A DNA stretch of 64,000 nucleotides from NCBI RefSeq assembly GCF_020687785.1, contig NZ_JAJEWI010000010.1:124001-188000 (forward strand), written 5' to 3'. This stretch comes from Sphingopyxis yananensis. Lineage in GTDB: Bacteria > Pseudomonadota > Alphaproteobacteria > Sphingomonadales > Sphingomonadaceae. Positions 17,166 through 25,653 of the stretch are shown here, in pieces. The translations under genes and the position numbers were made by a program. Each line of letters opens with the position of its first letter. Positions within the stretch are counted from its first letter, which is position 1. Below the pieces are notes generated by a model that worked only from the letters and a program-made list of their open reading frames with translations, searched no databases and was not told where the DNA came from.

Positions 17166-17918
17166 TTAAATAGCCGTAGCGCCGCCATCAATGACCATGG
17201 CGTGGCCGGTGACAAAGCTTGCGCCATCGCTGCACAGCCATAAAACAGCCGAAGCAATTTCATCGGGCTGGCCCATGCGGCCCATGGGGGTCATGCCTTC
17301 GATAACGGCGCGAAATTCTGCATTTTCTGCAACCGCTGCGGTCATGGCGGTTTCAATCACGCCGGGACAAATCGCATTAACCCGGATGCCCGATTGCGCC
17401 CAGCGCAGGGCCGCGTGGCGGGTCAGGCCGATCACGCCATGCTTGCTGGCTGTATAGGCAGGTTGATTGGGATTCCCGACCACGCCATTGATCGACGAGG
17501 TGTTCACGATCGCGCCGCCGCCCGATTGCATGATCAATTCGGATTCTTCGCGCATACAGCGCATAACGCTGGAGAGGTTGATGTTCATGCAGCGTTCCCA
17601 CACATCTTCCTCATATTCATCTTGGCCCAGCGCGTTAATGCCAGCATTGTTGAACGCATAGTTCAGCCCGCCAAAATGTTCCTTGGCAGCGGCAACCATC
17701 GCTTTGACGTCATCCGAATTGCCAACATCGGCGCGGAAAAATACGGCCTTTCCGCCCATATCGCGGATTTCCGCCGCCACGGCTTCGCCGCCCGCTTCGT
17801 TGACATCGCTGACCAGCACGGACGCGCCGCTTTGCGCAAAGGCAAGGGCGGTTGCGCGGCCAATGCCAGCGGACCCGCCCGTGACCAACGCGACTTTGCC
17901 TGCCATTTTATAGTCCAT
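17166..17918 (-). CDS. SDR family oxidoreductase (downstream of formylglycine enzyme)
   Basis: Classical SDR of 250 residues. Cofactor motif TGGSAGIG is at 13-20, NNAG at 90-93, Ser141 or 142 in NTSSINGVV, and Tyr155/Lys159 in YTASK. An acidic residue after the second strand (VSDVNEAGG) suggests NAD preference. The start at 17918 is set by AAGGAG seven bases upstream; the longer reading to 18065 runs into the upstream gene. It is 73 bases downstream of the formylglycine-enzyme gene on the same strand, so it may oxidise the alcohol released by the nearby sulfatases. That substrate link is inference. Confidence 0.86.
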   Translation of the reverse strand: MDYKMAGKVALVTGGSAGIGRATALAFAQSGASVLVSDVNEAGGEAVAAEIRDMGGKAVFFRADVGNSDDVKAMVAAAKEHFGGLNYAFNNAGINALGQDEYEEDVWERCMNINLSSVMRCMREESELIMQSGGGAIVNTSSINGVVGNPNQPAYTASKHGVIGLTRHAALRWAQSGIRVNAICPGVIETAMTAAVAENAEFRAVIEGMTPMGRMGQPDEIASAVLWLCSDGASFVTGHAMVIDGGATAI

Positions 17919-17991
17919 GATCAACTCCTTATGAATTTCTATCAATATTGATTTGTCTGTTGGGCCCATGGCCCGATGGCGTTTGCAAGCG

Positions 17992-19005
17992 TCAGGTCGC
18001 AGCCGCCCCGACATCCGATGAACGCCGGATGCAGCGGAAGCCAACATGGCTAGTGCTGCTATCAATGGCTTGGGGGTGACGGGCCGCCGGGCGATAGCGT
18101 TGGCAATAGCTTTCGGCGCACAGATGCGACCCGCCCTTGATCACTTTGCGGCCGATCGGAATGTCGGGCATGCAAGGATCATAGCTGTCCTGTTCGGCGA
18201 CGCCGCGCGGATTGCTGGGGACGCAGCAGCGGCCATCGGTTTTATTTTCCACCAAAGGCTCGCCATACCAGTCTGACGTCCATTCCCAGACATTGCCGAT
18301 CATATCATAAAGGCCATAGCCGTTGGGGGCATAGTTTTTGACGGGGGATGTGCGTTCATAGCCATCGTCCAGCGAGTTTTGATAGGGAAAGGCACCCTGC
18401 CAATAATTGGCAAGGATTTGACCATCTGGGTTGAGTTCATTCCCCCAAGCAAATTCCGCATTGTCCAACCCGCCGCGCGCGGCCCATTCCCATTCCGCCT
18501 CGGTCGGTAGGCTTTTTCCGGCCCATGCGGCATAGGCTTCGGCATCCGCTAGGCTGATATGGACCACCGGATGGTCGGCCAATTGGTCCAAATTGGACGC
18601 TGGGCCATAGGGGTGCTGCCAATCTGCGCCAAAGCAAAATTCCCACCATTGAAAGGCATCGTGCAACGGAACAGGACCAGCGGTTGGGCGAAAGAGAAGC
18701 GAACCAGCCTTGGCCATTTCTGGCGGCATCCCTGGATAATTTTTGGGGTCAGGGGCAATTTCGGCGAAGCTGCGATATTGGGTGGCATCAACAAAGGCTT
18801 GAAATTGCGCGTTGGTGATGGGGGTTTCATCCATCCAAAAACCATCCACGCGCACTTTGCGGCGTGGGCGCTCTTCGGGGTAATAATGATCAGACCCCAT
18901 CAAGAAGGTGCCGCCTTCGATGAAAATCATGCCGTCATTGTTCGGCGACGAAGTATTGTCAGCCCGCGCCTGTTCACCATGTTGGTCGATATTCCTATAT
19001 GTCAT
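17992..19005 (-). CDS. Formylglycine-generating enzyme (sulfatase maturation, SUMF1/FGE family)
   Basis: Copper-dependent, oxygen-using enzyme that converts the Cys of CxPxR sulfatases to formylglycine before export. The N-terminal fold signature is FIEGGTFLMGSD (residues 28-39), followed by PRRKVRVDGFWMDETPITN. The central region has SLPTEAEWEWAARGG and GNVWEWTSDWYG. The two active-site cysteines align as Cys296 and Cys301 in HLCAESYCQRYR, followed by DSSTSHVGFRC. This Cys pair separates true FGE from EgtB-like or other SUMF1-fold proteins. There is no signal peptide, as expected for a cytoplasmic enzyme. At 337 residues it is normal for bacterial FGE. Both sulfatases nearby carry the Cys-type motif it would modify. 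Confidence 0.92.
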   Translation of the reverse strand: MTYRNIDQHGEQARADNTSSPNNDGMIFIEGGTFLMGSDHYYPEERPRRKVRVDGFWMDETPITNAQFQAFVDATQYRSFAEIAPDPKNYPGMPPEMAKAGSLLFRPTAGPVPLHDAFQWWEFCFGADWQHPYGPASNLDQLADHPVVHISLADAEAYAAWAGKSLPTEAEWEWAARGGLDNAEFAWGNELNPDGQILANYWQGAFPYQNSLDDGYERTSPVKNYAPNGYGLYDMIGNVWEWTSDWYGEPLVENKTDGRCCVPSNPRGVAEQDSYDPCMPDIPIGRKVIKGGSHLCAESYCQRYRPAARHPQAIDSSTSHVGFRCIRRSSDVGAAAT

Positions 19006-19206
19006 CGTGCGGGACTCTTGTTTGGGGTAGCGCGCTTGTCTGATCCGTAACTTGGTTGGCCAAATGGAATCACCTGATTGAAAAGCTTGTCAAATCTTAT
19101 CGATGTCCCCCCAGTTTGACGCAATCCAAACATATATGGTTCGAAAACTAAGCAGAGCATAATGACTGGTGAACATATTTTTGGGTATCGACGGACTGGA
19201 TGATGG

Positions 19207-19236
19207 GCTGGGGCCAGCTTTCGCCGTCCCCAGCCA
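19207..19236. terminator. Hairpin downstream of the sulfatase-locus TonB receptor
   Basis: Perfect stem GGCTGGGG/CCCCAGCC (8 bp) with a 14-base loop. The T-run (ATTTTTAT) follows on the plus strand, whereas the gene it would terminate is on the minus strand, so termination there would be weak or use the A/T-poor side. The rest of 19006-19276 shows nothing else I can name and must hold the promoter of the formylglycine-enzyme gene. Confidence 0.4.
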
Positions 19237-19276
19237 TTTTTATGCAAGCTTTTCAGCCGTGCTCAGTCGCGATATG

Positions 19277-21706
19277 TCAAAAATAGAATGACATGGTGGC
19301 GCCAAATTCGCGTGGCTGGGTTGCGTTGATCAACTTGTAACCGCTGTCATAGGTCATGCTAGGCACGGCGGTGGGGATCAGCGCATCGCCGATCACATTG
19401 GTGACCCGCTGTTGATTGAGCAGGTTTTTCACAAAGGCTTTGAATTCCCAGCGCTGATCAGGACCGCGTACACCAGCATAGATATTGGCCAGCAAGATTG
19501 AGTCATAATCATAACCGCTTCTCCATGACGAGAAGGATGGGCGATAGGTGACCAAGGTGCTGATAAAGGGTTCGACTTTGCCCATCGGCAAGCGAAGCTC
19601 TGCGTTGCTGGTCAGGTTCAGGTCTGGCAGTTCGGCGATGCGGCCATTGGTGACGCAATAGCTGACATTCCCCGAACCGACGATGATCGGCGCGCCATTG
19701 GTGTCCACTTGGTTGCAAGGCAAGGACGCATTGTCAAAGCGGCCATGCGAATAAGCAGCGCCGATCGACAGGTCGAAATTCGATGTTGGCCGCGCCGTGA
19801 TCGTAGCTTCGATGCCCTTTACAACAGCATCGCCATTATAGTTGAAGCCCGATGGGAAAACGCCGTCGACGATGCCATCCGGTGCACCGACGGGTTGACC
19901 CAAATTATTTCGTACCCCGAAATCATAAAAAACATAGGGAATGCGCGCCATATAGCCGTCATATTTTTGGTAATAGGCGGCGATATTGGCGGTCACGCGG
20001 CGGTCGAGCAAGGATGCTTTGATCCCGAATTCCACCGCGTCAGACCGTTCATTATTGCTGCGTGCCAGATCGTCGGACAGATTGGCTGGAACGCCAACGC
20101 CTGCTGAACCCAGACGGAAGGAGCGACCATAAGCCAGATAGGTGGTCAGATCGCGATTGATTTCATAGGTCAGCGTTGCGCCGCCCGTTACCGCTTTGCC
20201 ATGACCCACGGCCAAACGAGCGGGAACCAAGGGCGACGTCATGCCATTGATGGGCGGACGTGCCGGAAGCGTGGAGCCAGTCGGGGGGGTAAAGCCGGGC
20301 GAGTTGATGACGCTGTCGGCAAATTGCTTTTTCTTTTGATCTGTGTAGCGCAGGCCAAATTCGAACGTCAGGTCCGAGGTGAATTCAAAGCGGCTGCTGG
20401 CCGACAAGGAAATATTTCGGTCATTTCGCGGCGCTGTCAGGCGCATGTCGATGGGCAAGTACAGACCATCTTCATATGGGAAGTTGCCGAAAAATGTATT
20501 GGCTTGCTGAGCCTGCGTCACAACACCCGACATTTTGCTGTAAAATGCGCCCAGCGTCCAATTCCACATACCGTCATTGTTCGACGCCAAGCGCAGTTCG
20601 CCAACCACCTGTTTATAGGGCGAGATGACCGTGCTGACGTTGACATAGTTGGGAATGCTGTTGCCAGCGTCCTGGTCATAATGCTGGGTCAACAGGCTGT
20701 TTTGGTACGAACCCAGCGCCGACAAGGTGACGCCGCCCATATTCCATTCCACCGTGCCGGTGACAAAATGGCTGTTATTGCTGAACAGGCGGTCGCCTTC
20801 GGAAACGCCGCTATAATCCTTGACGCCCAAAGCGGGGCCGGAGCGGTCCGCACTGCCGATGGTGGGCGTGTTTCCAGACCCGATCACTTGCTGAACAAAG
20901 CGGTCGTCCGATTGCAGATATTGATAGATCAGATTGGCATCAATATCGGCATTGGGCTGCCAGCGCAGCGACAAACGCGCGCTTTGGGTGCGGGACTGCG
21001 ACTTGCCGCCCGTATGAATGTTGCGAACGCCATTCAGATTATTGCCATCGACCAAAACGGCAGCACGCATCGCCAATGTGCCAGCAACCAGCGGGAGGGA
21101 TACGGCGCCTTGAACGTTATAACCGCTCAGATCGGTGGCGGTCGCCTGCATATAACCGCTGATATCGTCGATGTCAGCACGGCGCGAACGCACGGTAATG
21201 GCACCAGCTGGGGCTGTGCGGCCACGCAAGGCGCCTTGTGGGCCACGCAGGACTTCGATCTGTTCAATATCATAAATGGCCGAAAATGCGGTCTGCGCAT
21301 CAACGGGCACATCGTTCAGATAGAGGTCCACCGACGGCGATGAATCTTGGTCGGGGTCAAAGGTTACGCCGCGCAAGGTCGCAGTGTTGCTGCGGCCGCT
21401 GCTGTTGCTCAGTTGGAGGCCGGGCGACAGTTTCTGGACATCTTTCATGTCCAAGATATTCAGTTTTAACAATGTTTCGCCGGTCGCCACGTCCACGCTC
21501 ATGGGAACATCTTGCAAGCTTTGGCTGCGACGCGACGCTGTGACAACAATATCGGCTCCGTCGAAGGTGGCGGTTTCTGCGTCACTTGTTGCGGAGGAAT
21601 TTTCATCTTCGCTGGATTGCACGGCAGCCAAAGCTAGTCCGGGCATCGTCAAGGCTGTACAAGCCGCCAGCACGAGCGACAGCTTTGCCTTATTCGTCTT
21701 TTTCAT
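19277..21706 (-). CDS. TonB-dependent receptor of the sulfatase locus
   Basis: Outer-membrane active importer energised by TonB. A signal peptide (KLSLVLAACTALTMPGLALA) is followed by a Ser/Glu-rich spacer, the N-terminal segment DIVVTASRRSQSLQDVPMSV, and the plug domain with LRGVTFDPDQDSSPSVDLYL and VLRGPQGALRGR. The C-terminus ends in a beta-strand with terminal Phe (REFGATMSFYF), the outer-membrane assembly signal. At 809 residues the length is typical of sphingomonad receptors. It lies 49 bases after sulfatase 1 on the same strand, so it is probably co-transcribed and imports the sulfated compound or its desulfated product. Specificity is not readable from sequence. Confidence 0.9.
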   Translation of the reverse strand: MKKTNKAKLSLVLAACTALTMPGLALAAVQSSEDENSSATSDAETATFDGADIVVTASRRSQSLQDVPMSVDVATGETLLKLNILDMKDVQKLSPGLQLSNSSGRSNTATLRGVTFDPDQDSSPSVDLYLNDVPVDAQTAFSAIYDIEQIEVLRGPQGALRGRTAPAGAITVRSRRADIDDISGYMQATATDLSGYNVQGAVSLPLVAGTLAMRAAVLVDGNNLNGVRNIHTGGKSQSRTQSARLSLRWQPNADIDANLIYQYLQSDDRFVQQVIGSGNTPTIGSADRSGPALGVKDYSGVSEGDRLFSNNSHFVTGTVEWNMGGVTLSALGSYQNSLLTQHYDQDAGNSIPNYVNVSTVISPYKQVVGELRLASNNDGMWNWTLGAFYSKMSGVVTQAQQANTFFGNFPYEDGLYLPIDMRLTAPRNDRNISLSASSRFEFTSDLTFEFGLRYTDQKKKQFADSVINSPGFTPPTGSTLPARPPINGMTSPLVPARLAVGHGKAVTGGATLTYEINRDLTTYLAYGRSFRLGSAGVGVPANLSDDLARSNNERSDAVEFGIKASLLDRRVTANIAAYYQKYDGYMARIPYVFYDFGVRNNLGQPVGAPDGIVDGVFPSGFNYNGDAVVKGIEATITARPTSNFDLSIGAAYSHGRFDNASLPCNQVDTNGAPIIVGSGNVSYCVTNGRIAELPDLNLTSNAELRLPMGKVEPFISTLVTYRPSFSSWRSGYDYDSILLANIYAGVRGPDQRWEFKAFVKNLLNQQRVTNVIGDALIPTAVPSMTYDSGYKLINATQPREFGATMSFYF

Positions 21707-21755
21707 ATGTCTTGGCCCCTGTTTATGATGATTTTTTCATTGGTTGAAAATTGGA

Positions 21756-24071
21756 TTATCCGGCTTTGCGGGTTTCGATGGTCACTCCATCAATACTGAA
21801 ATTCTTGTTAGGAAAACCAAGCGGTTGATCCTGTGGATAAGATGCGACGGGCGCTCCGCTATCCAGCCCCACGCCAAAGGTTTCATGAATGGAGAATTGG
21901 TGGACGGTGGCGGGCAGAATATCCTCGCTGGCCAACGCTCCGTTGACCCACAAAGATAATTTTCCACCCTTGGCAAAACCTGGCCCGTCGGATTGGAAGT
22001 CGACCTTCACGCGGTTTTTCCCTGCCGCAAAAGGTGAAGGTGCAGCGAGCGTGGCTGTTTTCACGTCGAAAAGCTTATAGACAAATCGGGCCACGCCCTG
22101 TTCGTCGATGAACAAAGACATACCCGCGTCAGCGCCGCCCAAGGCCGCGATCACGCCTTTGCCGTCCTTGGCATAATCAATGTCCGCGGTGATCGACCAA
22201 GACTGACCAGCTAGCCGCGGCAAGGATACTTCGGGAATTCCAATCGTGCCGCTGCGATAGGTCATTTTCGTGCGGCCATAGGAGGGGTCGGGCAAACTGC
22301 CTTTTGACAATTGTTGCCCGCGCAGCGGCAGCACCCGATTGGCGGCGGCTTCGGCCATGAACAATTGCTTTAGCTGTTCTAGCTTTTGTGGGTTTTGTGC
22401 GGCCAAGTCGCGCGATTGTGAAAAATCACTGCGTAAATCAAATAATTGCCATTGGTCGTCGGCCATGTCCTTGGGTTGAAGAACAAAGGCTTCCCATGGA
22501 TAGCGATGGTGAAACGCCGAAGCCAGCCATCCTTTATGATAAATGGCGCGGTGCCCAAATACTTCAAAATATTGGGTGTCGTGACGCTCTTGGGCCTTGG
22601 CGTCATTGAAGCTGTAGAGCAGGCTGACGCCGTTTAGCGGCCTTTGTTTCACGCCTTGGAAACTGTCGGGCGCATCAATGCCCGCCGCTTCCAAAATCGT
22701 GGGCATAATATCATTAACATGGCCGAATTGGCTGCGGATGCTGCCTTTATCTTTGATTTTTTCGGGCCAGCTTACAACCAATGCATTGCGGGTTCCGCCC
22801 AAATGCGACGCAATGGTTTTGGTCCATTGGAACGGGGTGTTCGTGGCCCATGCCCAGCCCGTATTGATATGGGCATAGGTGCTGGCGGTGCCGATTTCGT
22901 CGATGCGGGCGAAAGTTTTCGCGTCGGGTTTGGGCGTGAAACCGGTCAAGGCGCCCATATAGTCAAGGCTGCCGTGCAGGCCGCCTTCACCGCTGGCGCC
23001 ATTATCGCCGACCACATAGATGAACAGCGTATTTTCAAATTGGCCGTTACTTTTCAGCTCCGATACCAGCTTCCCAAGCTGGGTGTCCGTATGTTCTAGA
23101 AAGCCAGCATAGCTTTCCATCAAGCGGGACGAAAATTTCTTTTCCTCGGCGCTCAGGCTGTCCCATGCAGGCAAGGCCTCCGGACGCGGGGTGAGCTTGG
23201 TATTGGCCGGAATAACGCCCAGCTTTTTTTGGCGCGCAAAGCTTTCTTCGCGCAAGCGATCCCACCCTTGATCAAATTGACCGCGATATTTTTCGATCCA
23301 CGGCTTGGGAACTTGAATTGGGGCGTGGATGCCGCCAGCCGAGAAATATAAGAAAAATGGCTTGTCGGGCGCACCGGCCTGCACATTGCGCATCCAGTTG
23401 ACGGCACGGTCAGCCAAATCTTCGCTCAGGTGATAATCCGCTTGTTCGGGACGCATGACGGGCGTGGTGCCTTGATACAGGGTCGGCTCGAATTGATCGG
23501 TTTCACCGCCATGAAAGCCGTAAAATTGGTCAAAACCTTCGCCTGTCGGCCAACGGTCAAAGGGGCCAGCAGGGGATAATTCCCAATCGGGTGTTTGGTG
23601 CCACTTGCCAAAGGCCCCCGTCGCATAGCCATTTTCGCGCAAAATCATGGCTAGGGTGGCCGTGTCGCGGTCGCGGAACCCCGCATAGCCGGGGCGATCA
23701 TCCGATGAGTTCATCACTGCGCCATTGCCGACGGCATGGGGGTTGCGGCCTGTCAGCAAAGATGCGCGGGTGGGGGAACAAATGGCCGTGGTGTGGAAAC
23801 GATTGAACAGCAAGCCTTGGCCCGCCAATTCATTGAGGACGGGGGTGTTTACCGGTCCGCCCACGACCGAGCTTGCGCCGAAGCCGACGTCATCGAGCAG
23901 CACCAAAACGACATTGGGCGCACCCGCGGGGGCGGTGCGTCGATATTGCGGTGCAGGGTCCGACGCAGCTTCGGGAGAGGGGGGCGTGGTCGCGGCATGA
24001 GACTGGGCCGCTAGGCTGCAACTGAGCGCCAAAAGCGAGGCCACAGCTTTTTTGGAAAATGATTGCGACAC
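21756..24071 (-). CDS. Exported Cys-type arylsulfatase-family sulfatase 1
   Basis: Formylglycine sulfatase (alkaline-phosphatase superfamily, S1, long arylsulfatase type) hydrolysing a sulfate ester. A signal peptide ends near AAQSHA. Metal ligands DD are at residues 60-61 (LVLLDDVGFG), and the catalytic motif CSPTR spans 98-102, within HTTAICSPTRASLLTGR. Further metal/active-site segments are FGKWHQTPDWELSP and VVGDNGASGEGG. After about residue 560 there is a C-terminal beta-rich domain. The start is GTG at 24071 with AGGAGAGG upstream. It is followed by the TonB receptor gene. The substrate is unknown; this long form is found among bacterial arylsulfatases. Confidence 0.92.
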   Translation of the reverse strand: MSQSFSKKAVASLLALSCSLAAQSHAATTPPSPEAASDPAPQYRRTAPAGAPNVVLVLLDDVGFGASSVVGGPVNTPVLNELAGQGLLFNRFHTTAICSPTRASLLTGRNPHAVGNGAVMNSSDDRPGYAGFRDRDTATLAMILRENGYATGAFGKWHQTPDWELSPAGPFDRWPTGEGFDQFYGFHGGETDQFEPTLYQGTTPVMRPEQADYHLSEDLADRAVNWMRNVQAGAPDKPFFLYFSAGGIHAPIQVPKPWIEKYRGQFDQGWDRLREESFARQKKLGVIPANTKLTPRPEALPAWDSLSAEEKKFSSRLMESYAGFLEHTDTQLGKLVSELKSNGQFENTLFIYVVGDNGASGEGGLHGSLDYMGALTGFTPKPDAKTFARIDEIGTASTYAHINTGWAWATNTPFQWTKTIASHLGGTRNALVVSWPEKIKDKGSIRSQFGHVNDIMPTILEAAGIDAPDSFQGVKQRPLNGVSLLYSFNDAKAQERHDTQYFEVFGHRAIYHKGWLASAFHHRYPWEAFVLQPKDMADDQWQLFDLRSDFSQSRDLAAQNPQKLEQLKQLFMAEAAANRVLPLRGQQLSKGSLPDPSYGRTKMTYRSGTIGIPEVSLPRLAGQSWSITADIDYAKDGKGVIAALGGADAGMSLFIDEQGVARFVYKLFDVKTATLAAPSPFAAGKNRVKVDFQSDGPGFAKGGKLSLWVNGALASEDILPATVHQFSIHETFGVGLDSGAPVASYPQDQPLGFPNKNFSIDGVTIETRKAG

Positions 24072-24104
24072 GCGCCTCTCCTGATTCTTCGACGATATCT
24101 TAAA

Positions 24105-24126
24105 TACGAGACTATACAGTATCGTA
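24105..24126. promoter_or_regulatory. Palindromic operator of sulfatase 1 promoter (motif copy A)
   Basis: A 22-bp imperfect palindrome with arms TACGA...TCGTA and inner ACT...AGT (9 of 11 pairs). A minus-strand -10 (TATAGT) lies in its centre, with TTGTGT 16 bases upstream. It sits in the 229-base gap between sulfatase 1 and the divergent tandem-TetR gene. A related sequence, 15 of 22 identical, precedes sulfatase 2 at 28023-28044. Confidence 0.6.
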
Positions 24127-24300
24127 AAATGAACACAAGATAGTTATGCGGCCAGCGATGGCGGCGCTCTTCGCCCCATCCATCGTTGGGTGCGGCGCAT
24201 GAACGATGTGCATGACGAGGCAATTGGCTGTGGTTGACTTTGCCAATAGGCTATGGCGAAATGGCGTGGTTCGCAGGATGAGATTGGTTAAATAATAGCG

Positions 24301-25536
24301 ATGAAACGAATCTCAGCAGAAGATAAGCGACTGAAAATCCTGAGCGTAGCCACAGATTATTTTCTAAACTGTGGTTATGACGGATGTACGCTTGATCAGG
24401 TGGCTGCTGGTGCCAAGGTGGGCAAGCAAGCCATCTATGAATTCTTTGAAAATAAAGAAGAGCTATATTCGGAAGTGGTGCGATCCAATATCGTTGTACA
24501 GCCTCTTGACGACCTTCCGTCCGATCAGCCCGTGCACCAAGTGATATCGGATTATATCTTAAAGATGATACACCAAAATGCGGGTCTGCCGGTTTATGGC
24601 ATGATGCGAACCAATATATTGGCCTATCGGCGTCTGCCAGCATTGGCTGACAGCTTGCATCAAAGCCGCCGCAACGGCGCAAGGCCTTTGCAGGTTTATT
24701 TGGAAGCGTTGCAGGACCAAGGGAAAATTGACCTGCATGCTATGGACCCCTTGAATGTTGCCACCCGAATAGCCGGTGTCGCGACCCAAGGTACACGCGC
24801 CTATATGGGCTTTGGCTGGCCCGACGATGACAGGCGCCGCGATAATGCGCAGTGGAGCACGAAATTGGTGCTGGAGGGGTGTGATTGTCATCAAGAGCCC
24901 ATAGCGCAAGCGAAAAATGTCGGTGATCATCTGCGGAGCGGCGAGCGCCCGCCATCCATGCGTTTGGCAAAAGATCGTTTTGACGAATTGTGCAGTACGG
25001 CGCTTTTGCTGTTTTTCGAGCATGGGTTTGACGGAATGAGTATCGACCATTTGGTCGAGTTAACGGGTGTCAGTCGGGCGACGATTTATCGCAATTTCCA
25101 CGATAAGGACGGTTTTTTTCGTTTTGTCGTGGAACGTGAAGTCAAACGCAGTAGCCAATCGCCGCTCGAAAGCGGGCGGGGTGATGGCTTCGAACATGGG
25201 CTGCAATTGCTGGCGCGGCAATTGATGGATGGCCATGCACAGGACCATAATCTGGCGATGTATCGATTGTTGATCGAAGAGGCTGATCGCGTTCCAGATT
25301 TGGCGCGGGCCTTTTATGATGGGCAGATTGATCGGGTGATCCCGCCATTGACGGCGATTTATCAGCAATATTTGGGTCATCCGCCGTGCGAGAAATGCGT
25401 GGTTGCCTTTCACACATTGGCGACATTTGGGGTGCGTTTTCTGACCTCTGCTGCGCCGCTTAGCGTGGATGAGAAAATCAAATTATCCCGCGAAACCGCC
25501 AAGATTATGACCTTGCCATTGTTGCGCAGTCATTAG
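24301..25536 (+). CDS. Tandem (duplicated) TetR regulator with two HTH domains
   Basis: A 411-residue chain containing two complete TetR-like units; ordinary members are about 200 residues. Unit 1 has its helix-turn-helix at residues about 10-60 (LDQVAAGAKVGKQAIYEFFE). Unit 2 has its own at about 225-278 (IDHLVELTGVSRATIYRNFH). A linker around residues 175-222 (PDDDRRR...ERPPSM) joins them. Each HTH is followed by a helical domain of the expected size, so this is a duplication or fusion, not a frameshift artefact. It diverges from sulfatase 1 and converges with sulfatase 2, and related palindromic motifs precede both, making it their likely regulator. No strong ribosome-binding site is visible before the ATG. 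Confidence 0.85.
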   Translation: MKRISAEDKRLKILSVATDYFLNCGYDGCTLDQVAAGAKVGKQAIYEFFENKEELYSEVVRSNIVVQPLDDLPSDQPVHQVISDYILKMIHQNAGLPVYGMMRTNILAYRRLPALADSLHQSRRNGARPLQVYLEALQDQGKIDLHAMDPLNVATRIAGVATQGTRAYMGFGWPDDDRRRDNAQWSTKLVLEGCDCHQEPIAQAKNVGDHLRSGERPPSMRLAKDRFDELCSTALLLFFEHGFDGMSIDHLVELTGVSRATIYRNFHDKDGFFRFVVEREVKRSSQSPLESGRGDGFEHGLQLLARQLMDGHAQDHNLAMYRLLIEEADRVPDLARAFYDGQIDRVIPPLTAIYQQYLGHPPCEKCVVAFHTLATFGVRFLTSAAPLSVDEKIKLSRETAKIMTLPLLRSH

Positions 25537-25585
25537 CTTCGGTCCGCTTGCTTCCCTGCGGCGGTTATTGTGTTGGTCATGCAAT

Positions 25586-25621
25586 CATGCCGATGACCGG
25601 ACGCATCCGGCCATCGGCATG
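25586..25621. terminator. Bidirectional terminator between tandem TetR and sulfatase 2
   Basis: Perfect 10-bp outer stem CATGCCGATG/CATCGGCATG with an inner CCGG/CCGG helix and a 6-base loop, followed by TTCTTTCG. It separates convergent genes ending at 25536 and 25654. Confidence 0.7.
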
Positions 25622-25653
25622 TTCTTTCGTTCGCTTCTTTCGTGCGCGCGATA

